Part shown: positions 57,309-64,000 of the stretch, one piece after another | Numbering within the stretch: the first letter of the stretch is position 1 | Layout: each line of letters starts with the position of its first letter | NCBI GenBank assembly: GCA_025359785.1 | Contig: JANYET010000019.1 | Span: forward strand, 1 to 64,000 | Origin: Alphaproteobacteria bacterium | GTDB lineage: Bacteria; Pseudomonadota; Alphaproteobacteria; Caulobacterales; Caulobacteraceae | Direction: 5' to 3' | Length of the DNA: 64,000 bases | The notes under the pieces: model-generated | What the model was told of the DNA's origin: nothing | The model's database searches: none | Seen by the model: only the letters and a program-made list of their open reading frames with translations | Translations under genes and position numbers: made by a program

Positions 57309-58833
57309 CGCCGAAGTTCTTCAGGTTCGGGAAGATCAGGTCGAGCGCGGCGGGCGACACGCCGAACCAGTTTCCCAGGGTCGCCGCATACTGATCCACC
57401 GAGACGGTCGGGATCGTCGCGTTGCCGGTGGCGTCGGGGTTGCTGAAGCCGGCCAGATCGACGCCGATGGTCGGATACTGGCCATAGATGTCGCCGCCCT
57501 TCACCGCGCCGCCCATGATGAAATGGTGGCTGCCCCAGGCGTGGTCGGTGCCATCGCCGTTGGTGGTGAAGCTGCGCGAGAAGTCCGACGCGGTGAAGGT
57601 CGTGACCTGCGCGCGCCGGTCCAGGCCGCCCACGTTGGAGAGCGCGGTGTCGAAATAGGCGAAGGCATGCGCCAGCTTGGCCAGCAGGTTCGGCTGAGTG
57701 GTGTTCTGCGTGTCGTGGGTGTCGAAGCCGCCGAGGCTGACGAAGAACACCTGCCGCTTGACCCCAAGCGTCTGGCCGGCGGCGATCATCCTGGCCACCG
57801 TCTGCATCTGCAGGGCCAGGGTGTTGGTCTCCGCATTGCCGGTGATCGGATTGGTGTAGGTGCTGGGCGCCGCGACGCCAGTGACGATCGGCTGGGTGAA
57901 GGCCGCGTTCACCGTCGATGTGGCCCCGATGGAGCGTGAGACGATGCCGGCGTAGTCCGAGGCGAAGTTGCTGGCGAGCGCGGTGTCGGTGATCAGGTCC
58001 TTCACCTTCGACGGCGCGACGCTGGAGCCGAACAGGCTGCCCCCTTGCGCCCCGGTGATCGCGACGGCCGGCGCCGCCCCGGTAGAGAGCTGATACTGGA
58101 TCACCGACTGGCCCGAGAGGAACACGGCGTTGCCAGAGACCGAGACCGCCGTGAACAACGTGCTGGTCCCGTTCATGTTGGCCAGCATGTCGCCCATCCG
58201 GCCGCCCCAGCCGAGCTGAGCGCCCTCGATGGCGTCAGCCTGCCAGGTCGACTGCTGATCGTTGTGCGAGAACAGATTGGCCGGGATTGAAACCGACTTG
58301 GCGACATACTGCGCCTTGGTGGTCGGCTGGATGAGCGTTCCCACATTGGCCAGGATCGCCACCCGCTTCTGGTCGAACAGGGTCTTCATCGGCGCCAGGA
58401 ACGGGTGCAGGCCAAAGGTCCGCGACGTGGCGTTGGTGCCGGCCGGAACCGCCTGAGCGGTCGCCGGCGTGATCGGCAGAACGCCGCCCCAGGCTTCGGG
58501 TGTCCGCTGGGTCGCCACCCGGCCGGTGACGCCGCTGGTCTGGCCGACCGGCGTGGCGGCCGTCCCGACCGGCATCAGGGCGATGGGATCGGCGCCCGTG
58601 TTCCGCGCGGCGAAATAGCGCCCGAAGCTGTCGCTGTCCGTGGCCAGCACCGTGTTGTGGCCGTCGTTGCCACCGTAGAGGAAGACGCAGACCAACGCCT
58701 TGTAGTCTGGCGCGCTGTCACCGGCGGCCGAGCCCGCCGCGGCCAGCTGCAAGGCGAAGGGCGCGGCCGTGCCGAGAATGCCGAGGGCGCCGCTGACGCG
58801 GAGCAGATAGCGGCGGTCGATAGAGCTGGTCAT
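57286..58833 (-). CDS. DUF1501 domain protein
   Basis: A 515-residue exported protein with Tat-like signal (DRRYLLRVSGALGILGTAAPFALQ) and the DUF1501 alkaline-phosphatase-superfamily-like features LVCVFLYGGNDGHNTV, VGTLIQPTTKAQY, FSHNDQQSTWQ, FFVSLGGFDTHDTQ, FSRSFTTNGDGTDHAWGSHHF. DUF1501 proteins are nearly always paired with DUF1800 proteins, as here (11 bases after it), and are of unknown function, with proposed roles in surface or peptidoglycan-linked processes. Converges on virB11. Confidence 0.9.
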   Translation of the reverse strand: MTSSIDRRYLLRVSGALGILGTAAPFALQLAAAGSAAGDSAPDYKALVCVFLYGGNDGHNTVLATDSDSFGRYFAARNTGADPIALMPVGTAATPVGQTSGVTGRVATQRTPEAWGGVLPITPATAQAVPAGTNATSRTFGLHPFLAPMKTLFDQKRVAILANVGTLIQPTTKAQYVAKSVSIPANLFSHNDQQSTWQADAIEGAQLGWGGRMGDMLANMNGTSTLFTAVSVSGNAVFLSGQSVIQYQLSTGAAPAVAITGAQGGSLFGSSVAPSKVKDLITDTALASNFASDYAGIVSRSIGATSTVNAAFTQPIVTGVAAPSTYTNPITGNAETNTLALQMQTVARMIAAGQTLGVKRQVFFVSLGGFDTHDTQNTTQPNLLAKLAHAFAYFDTALSNVGGLDRRAQVTTFTASDFSRSFTTNGDGTDHAWGSHHFIMGGAVKGGDIYGQYPTIGVDLAGFSNPDATGNATIPTVSVDQYAATLGNWFGVSPAALDLIFPNLKNFGVRNLGFV

Positions 58834-58843
58834 GGGGCTCTCC

Positions 58844-60538
58844 TCACCGCTGCGTCAGATATTCGGCCGAAGCCATGGCCATGAAATTCGCGAGCTTCAC
58901 CCGGTTGAGCAGCGCCGCGCTGATCTGCGCCTGGGTGGCCGTGCCGCCGGGGATCGCCACACCGTTCACCGAATCGACGATCTTCTGCCGAAGCCCCGCC
59001 GACATCTGTCCGTTCAGCAGCAGCAGGTTCATCCGGTCGACCAGGGCGTTCGCGTCCGAGGCCAGCCCCATCTCGGTCGTGTAGGCCGTGGTGATGTCGC
59101 GGTTGCTCCCGACCCCGGAGGTGATCGCGTTCTGCATGGTGTTGATGTAGCCCGCCACCGACACCTCGTCGGCGATCTGGAACTCCGGAGCCGCGTAGCC
59201 CTGGGCGCCCAGCTTGGTGCCCGGCGGCACATAGCCCGGCCGGTAGAAGTTGAAGACCGACGACGAGTTCAGAGGTGACTCGCCCAGCGACGTGTTGGCC
59301 GACGTCGAGCCCAGCAGCCAGCCGCCGGACGCCGAGGTGGTGTTGAAGGCCCGCATCCAGTTGGCCATCCGCACGATCGGCTCGCGCAGTTTGCCGAAGT
59401 TGGGGTCGGCGACCGCCGCGCTCGTGCTGCGCGCGTCGCTGTCGAGGAGGATCGCCTGGACCACGGCGCCCAGATCGCCGCGGACCCCCTTGCCATTGTT
59501 GTTGAACACCGTCGCCACGCGGGCCACGTAGGCGGGCGAGGGGTTGCTGGTCACCAGCCGCTGGATCAGCTGCTTGGAGATGAACGGCCCGACGTTCGGG
59601 TGGTTGAACAGGGTGTCCAGCCCGATCTTCAGGTCGCCCGCCGGGTCCGCCACGGCCGAGGCGGGGATCGTGGTCCCCAGGAAGGTCTTGGCGGTGGTCG
59701 CGTGGAAGGCCGCGTAGGGGATCATCGGCTTCAGGATCGCGGTGGCGTCGCGCTTGCCGCCCAGGAACGTCGTGGTCGACGGCGCCGGCGAATACCAGCT
59801 GTAGCCGGTGAAGACGTCCGCCAGACCCGCGATGTCGGCGCCGGTGTAGGTCGGGATCGCATGGCCCGCGCCGTCCAGCTTCTGCGTGCCGTCCAGGTTC
59901 AGCTGATAAAGCCCGACGGTCATCAGCTGCATCGATTCGCGCGCGTAGTTCTGATCCGGATGGCGGCCGGTCGCCGGGTCGGCCTTCTGGTTCGCCAGCC
60001 AGGTCAGATAGACCCCCATCGCCGGGTGCAGGCTCACCTGCTCCAACAGGCTCCGGAAGTTGCCGAAGGCGTTGGCCCCCAGCATGTCGTAGAATGAGGC
60101 GGCGGACAGCTCATCGACATTGGTGTCGGCCACGGAGACCACGAAGATTTCCGAAAGCGCCAGCTTCACCCGCTGCCGCAGCTGATCGGGACCGGTGGCG
60201 GCCTGTTGCCAGAAGCTGCCGTAGAGCTCGTTGACGCTGGGGTTCGGCGCGCCGGGCAGAGCGCGGCGGGCCTGCATGAAGGCTACGTGGCCGCCGGAAA
60301 CCGGCATGGCCATCTGCTGGGCGATCCATTCGGCATAGCCGCTGGACCGCACCGTCGCGATGGTCGCGTCGGTGGCCCCAAAGCTGGCCTGGGTGAGGAA
60401 CCGCGCGGCTTCGACGGCGGTCGGGGGTGCGGAAGGCTGGGGCGCGGGCTGCGGGCCGCCACCGGTGTGGCCGCCGTTGCAGGCTGTCAGGACCAAGGCG
60501 GCCAGGGCGCCCAGCCAGACTCTCGTCCGCTGTGACAT
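58844..60538 (-). CDS. DUF1800 domain lipoprotein
   Basis: A 564-residue protein with lipoprotein signal (RVWLGALAALVLTACNGG). The DUF1800 pattern is clear: AARFLTQASFGATDATIATVRSSGYAEWIAQQM, FWQQAATGPDQLRQRVKLALSEIFVVS, RHPDQNYARESMQLMTVGLYQLN, LFNHPNVGPFISKQLIQRLVTSNPSPAYVARVA, SVFNFYRPGY. ATG 60538 has GGGGGA six bases upstream; ATG 60544 would place that sequence against the start codon. It is the first gene of the DUF1800-DUF1501 pair; partners in many genomes, function unknown. Confidence 0.9.
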   Translation of the reverse strand: MSQRTRVWLGALAALVLTACNGGHTGGGPQPAPQPSAPPTAVEAARFLTQASFGATDATIATVRSSGYAEWIAQQMAMPVSGGHVAFMQARRALPGAPNPSVNELYGSFWQQAATGPDQLRQRVKLALSEIFVVSVADTNVDELSAASFYDMLGANAFGNFRSLLEQVSLHPAMGVYLTWLANQKADPATGRHPDQNYARESMQLMTVGLYQLNLDGTQKLDGAGHAIPTYTGADIAGLADVFTGYSWYSPAPSTTTFLGGKRDATAILKPMIPYAAFHATTAKTFLGTTIPASAVADPAGDLKIGLDTLFNHPNVGPFISKQLIQRLVTSNPSPAYVARVATVFNNNGKGVRGDLGAVVQAILLDSDARSTSAAVADPNFGKLREPIVRMANWMRAFNTTSASGGWLLGSTSANTSLGESPLNSSSVFNFYRPGYVPPGTKLGAQGYAAPEFQIADEVSVAGYINTMQNAITSGVGSNRDITTAYTTEMGLASDANALVDRMNLLLLNGQMSAGLRQKIVDSVNGVAIPGGTATQAQISAALLNRVKLANFMAMASAEYLTQR

Positions 60539-60719
60539 CCTCATTCCCCCACACTCACGAGTCCCTAGCCGCAGCTTGGCAGGTTTGTTCCGCCTGTCCA
60601 CCCATCGTTTCAGAATTGACATGCGGCATTGGAGCGCTGACGCCGACGCCGGAAGAGCGTTGCCGTCTGCGCCGGCTGGTCTACCATGCGCTTCGGGACG
60701 CTTCTTATGGGGCCAAAGC

Positions 60720-61745
60720 ATGCCGACCTTCACGGCGGGCGCTTTCGGCGCGGATTTCGATCAGATCGATCTCGGCGTCCTGAACAGCGGTACAGCGAGC
60801 AGTCAGACCACAACGACTTTCACCATCAGCGTCGGCGCCGAGGTCGACCAGTTCACCGGTACGGGCTTCGCCTTCGGGGCTAACGGTTTCCCCACCGCCG
60901 GGACCATCACCGATATCCATGAGAGTTTCTCCGGCATCGTGGTGTTCGACATCAATGGCGCGAACCTGCCCGTCGCGCAGTTCATCAACTTCGTCGCCAC
61001 CGACGCCAATGCCGCCGCCAAGCTGACGATCTTCGCCGGCGCCGACCTGATCACCGGGTCCGACACCATCGACCGCCTGCGCGGCTATGGCGGCGACGAC
61101 ACCATCAACGGGGGCGGCGGCAACGACTACATCGACGGCGGCGACGGCAATAACATCATCCACGGCGGCACGGGCGACGACGTGATCGTGGTGTCCAGCG
61201 GGACCAACTATCTGCGGGGCGATGACGGCGATGACTTCATCCTCGGCGGGACGGGATTCGACGATATCAACGGCAACAAGGGCAACGACACCATCGACGG
61301 CGGCCCGAGTGGCGGCGACTGGCTGGTGGGCGGCCAGGGCAACGACCTGATCACCGCCGAGGCCGGCGGCGGATTGCTCTACGGCAACCTCGGCGACGAC
61401 ACGCTGATCGGCAGTCCCGGCGCGGATATCGTGCGCGGCGGCCAGGGCGACGATTCGCTCCAGGGCGGCGCCGGCAACGACTTCATCTCGGGCGATCGCG
61501 GCAACGATACCGAGTCCGGCGGCCCGGGCGCCGACCTTTTCCATGGCAGCCAGGACGCCGGCATCGACCGCGTGCTGGACTTCAGCCAGGCCGAGGGCGA
61601 CCGCGTCCAGCTCGATCCCGGCACGACCTACACCCTGAAACAGGTGGGCGCGGACACGGTGATCGACATGGGCGGCGCCAACCAGATGATCCTGGTGGGG
61701 GTCCAGCTCACCAGCCTGAAGGACGGCTGGATTTTCTCAGGCTGA
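60720..61745 (+). CDS. RTX-type calcium-binding repeat protein
   Basis: A 341-residue protein without N-terminal signal peptide. Residues 1-110 form a beta-rich domain (TTTFTISVGAEVDQFTGTGFAFG, FSGIVVFDING); residues about 122-285 hold about a dozen GGxGxDxxx-type nonapeptides, for example GYGGDDTINGGGGNDYID, followed by a C-terminal DFSQAEGDRVQLDPGTTYTL domain as in type I secretion substrates. Such proteins usually leave by type I secretion using a C-terminal signal; no ABC exporter lies nearby. ATG 60720 is chosen over upstream sequence, which lacks similarity. Confidence 0.87.
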   Translation: MPTFTAGAFGADFDQIDLGVLNSGTASSQTTTTFTISVGAEVDQFTGTGFAFGANGFPTAGTITDIHESFSGIVVFDINGANLPVAQFINFVATDANAAAKLTIFAGADLITGSDTIDRLRGYGGDDTINGGGGNDYIDGGDGNNIIHGGTGDDVIVVSSGTNYLRGDDGDDFILGGTGFDDINGNKGNDTIDGGPSGGDWLVGGQGNDLITAEAGGGLLYGNLGDDTLIGSPGADIVRGGQGDDSLQGGAGNDFISGDRGNDTESGGPGADLFHGSQDAGIDRVLDFSQAEGDRVQLDPGTTYTLKQVGADTVIDMGGANQMILVGVQLTSLKDGWIFSG

Positions 61746-61746
61746 C

Positions 61747-62346
61747 CTAGCGGTCTTCGCCGTAGCGGTAGACGGCGCGCACGCCGATGTCGCTGAGCCC
61801 AGGGTTCTGCCGGCCGGCGAGCTGGGCGTGGCTCAGGTGAATCCAGGAGACCTCGACCGAAAGCCGTGGCGTGGCCTTCCAGCCCACCGACAGTTCCGGC
61901 TCGAACAGCACCCGCGAGCCGAGGTCCAGCTTGGTGTTCCAGTCCCTGAGCCGCCGCGCCGCCTCCGCCGAACTGATGCCCGCCGCATAGGGCGAGGGCA
62001 GGTTGACCGCGCCGGTGTGGATACCCGCGCCGATCCCCGGCTCCACATAGAACCGCCCGTCGCCGAAGGTGAACCGCCAGTCGAAGCCGGCGGCCAGATA
62101 GTCGGTGTGCCCCGCAGTGTTGACGCCGGCCAGCAGGTGCACATGCGGCTTCCAGATCAGCGACAACTCGTCCAGCGCCGCGGTCCGCACGCCGAACACC
62201 ACCTGCTGGCCGCTCTCGACGCCACCGATGGCGATGTGGTCGCGGATGTCGTGCTCATAGAGGCCGACGAAGGCCTCGCCGGCCAGCGCCGGGCCGGCGG
62301 TCGTCGCGGCGGCCAAGGCCAGGGTGGCGCACAGCAGGTGTCGCAT
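61747..62346 (-). CDS. lipid A 3-O-deacylase, PagL-like
   Basis: A 199-residue outer-membrane enzyme with signal peptide (CATLALAAATTAGPALA) and an eight-stranded barrel pattern (FVGLYEHDI, GFDWRFTFGDGRFYVEPGIGAGIHTG, FEPELSVGWKATPRLSVEVSW). The catalytic His-x-Ser is H170-L-S172 in IHLSHAQLAG, followed by RQNPGLSDIGVR, matching the PagL HLSNA...NPG pattern with His in place of Asn after Ser. It removes a 3-O-acyl chain from lipid A. It converges with the RTX gene, their stops 1 base apart. The Asn-to-His change should be noted. Confidence 0.83.
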   Translation of the reverse strand: MRHLLCATLALAAATTAGPALAGEAFVGLYEHDIRDHIAIGGVESGQQVVFGVRTAALDELSLIWKPHVHLLAGVNTAGHTDYLAAGFDWRFTFGDGRFYVEPGIGAGIHTGAVNLPSPYAAGISSAEAARRLRDWNTKLDLGSRVLFEPELSVGWKATPRLSVEVSWIHLSHAQLAGRQNPGLSDIGVRAVYRYGEDR

Positions 62347-62378
62347 CTTGATGTCTCCCGCCGTCCCTCGAGCGCTAT

Positions 62379-63014
<636 letters not shown>

Positions 63015-63025
63015 GGGTCCGTTTC

Positions 63026-64000
63026 CTAGAAAACCGTGCCGTCGCTGAGGACGATCAGTGGCGGGCCGCCATCGGCGCGCAGACTCTTGGCGATGCGGCG
63101 TCCGGCCGCCCAGGTGCCGCCCTCGAGCACGCGCGCCAGCGGGAAGGCATCGGCGGTCACCCCCAGACGCTCGCGCACCATGGGCGCGATCCTGTCCAGC
63201 AGGGCCACGGTCAGGGCCCGCCAGCCCACCACCAACGGGCCTTCGACCGGATGGGCGCGGCTCGCGTCTGCCGGATCGGCCAGAGCCAGCACGCCAGTGT
63301 CCACGAACAGTCCGCCGTTGCGGTATTCCGCCAGGCCCGTGAGGCCATCGACATCGGTGACCGCGATCCCCGCGCTCTCCAGCGGTTCGATCAGCGAATA
63401 GGACAGCCATTGCGAAAGCTTGTGGATCGGCATGTATCCGTCCGTAGCGTCGTCGCGCTTGATCGCGGGATGGCGCCAGCAGTCGCCGAGCGGCACGCCG
63501 CCGAGGGTCAGGCGACCTGGCCAGATAGGGCCCAGGGCCTCCAACAGCACATCGAGGATCACCGGCGCCGGCAGTTTCCCGCCGATGGCCCGCCCCGCCA
63601 TGACGTCGAACAGCTTGCCCGGACGACCGAGCGCCGCACCCAGCGCCCGCAGCAGAGACGCGCGGCCCTCAAGTCCAACGAGCGGATTGCCGCCGCTGAC
63701 CTGGAAGGCCTTCGCCAGCACCTCGGCGGTGACGCCGGTGAGTCCGTCAGCCCGGAGCGGATCGCTCGCATCAGCCGACAGCGCGCCCGACTCGAAAAGC
63801 CTGAACGACGCAATACCAAGGCCTTCCGACCGGCTCAGGGTCGCGCCGGTGGCGGCATCCCGATAGCGCCAGCCCATGCCGGCGCCCGCGTCCAGCAGCA
63901 CCGAAGTGATCGCTAGGTCGAAGGCCGCGCGGGCCTTGTCCTGCGCGTCGCTCCAGGCGCCGTCCCGTGCCGCCCACAGGTCGCGCCCCTCGACAGCGAA
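63026..64000 (-). CDS. URC4/urg3 (DUF1688) family protein, 5' end outside window
   Basis: Minus-strand frame open from 63026 to the window edge, about 324 residues of a longer protein. Typical strings: [118 protein letters not shown]. This matches DUF1688/URC4 of the fungal-type uracil degradation pathway. The cluster with upp supports it, and a GTP cyclohydrolase II-like URC1 gene would be expected further upstream. Confidence 0.9.
   Translation of the reverse strand, partial: FAVEGRDLWAARDGAWSDAQDKARAAFDLAITSVLLDAGAGMGWRYRDAATGATLSRSEGLGIASFRLFESGALSADASDPLRADGLTGVTAEVLAKAFQVSGGNPLVGLEGRASLLRALGAALGRPGKLFDVMAGRAIGGKLPAPVILDVLLEALGPIWPGRLTLGGVPLGDCWRHPAIKRDDATDGYMPIHKLSQWLSYSLIEPLESAGIAVTDVDGLTGLAEYRNGGLFVDTGVLALADPADASRAHPVEGPLVVGWRALTVALLDRIAPMVRERLGVTADAFPLARVLEGGTWAAGRRIAKSLRADGGPPLIVLSDGTVF

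Noticed and set aside
61060..61570. Repeated DNA motifs considered as tandem or CRISPR-like repeats
   Set aside because: The repetition follows the RTX nonapeptides of the encoded protein; no constant spacer pattern.

Overview
The window is high-GC DNA from an alphaproteobacterium, most likely Caulobacterales (Caulobacter or Phenylobacterium-like). The main clues are the gene order Suv3-like helicase / S4 RNA-binding protein / ferredoxin / CarD regulator, several TonB-dependent receptors (one under FecI/FecR control), a PEPxxWA-CTERM protein, a CYP153-type P450, and many GTG and TTG starts. Genus is an inference from content, not from a marker gene. Genes are densely packed and often overlap by 4 bases.

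Layout. 1-3.5 kb: the C-terminal part of cobT joined to foreign-looking sequence at the window edge, then a phytase-type lipoprotein and a dienelactone hydrolase. 3.4-12.2 kb: housekeeping and core genes (rpmB, a family 2 glycosyltransferase, a membrane-anchored hypothetical, cytidine deaminase, helicase, S4 protein, ferredoxin, CarD, CYP153-like P450). 12.2-15.4 kb: dctA, a choice-of-anchor PEP-CTERM protein, tRNA-Arg(CCT) and a serine-recombinase remnant beside it. 15.4-22.5 kb: a leftward ECF sigma / FecR / TonB receptor / penicillin-acylase-type Ntn hydrolase / small exported protein operon. 22.6-24 kb: an MFS carrier. 24.4-31.1 kb: a three-gene transglutaminase / permuted ATP-grasp + Alpha-E / transglutaminase operon. 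31.4-36.8 kb: TonB receptor, 8-oxoguanine-deaminase-type amidohydrolase and an NCS2 nucleobase permease, a likely purine uptake and salvage set. 36.9-45.6 kb: a leftward set of cupin, M14 metallopeptidase, serine hydrolase and amino-acid permease, divergent from a class V aminotransferase and a secreted amidohydrolase; together these suit peptide and amino-acid scavenging. 45.6-49.6 kb: a palindromic intergenic repeat, a VOC-bicupin fusion, a GST, a 96-residue Cys-containing protein and a YeiH-type transporter. 49.7-57.3 kb: a compact type IV secretion operon, virB1-2-3-4-6-9-10-11. 57.3-60.5 kb: a DUF1501/DUF1800 pair. 60.7-64 kb: an RTX-repeat protein, a PagL-type lipid A deacylase, upp and the edge of a URC4/DUF1688 gene (uracil catabolism).

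The most unusual element is the type IV secretion operon. It is tightly coupled and looks intact in VirB1-4, 6 and 9-11, but has no recognisable VirB5, VirB7 or VirB8, and no VirD4 or relaxase lies in the window. Other points of interest are the acylase under FecI/FecR-type control, the permuted ATP-grasp/transglutaminase operon whose first gene has no ordinary start codon at its conserved N-terminus, and the patchwork left edge. No CRISPR array, rRNA, intact insertion sequence or prophage was seen.
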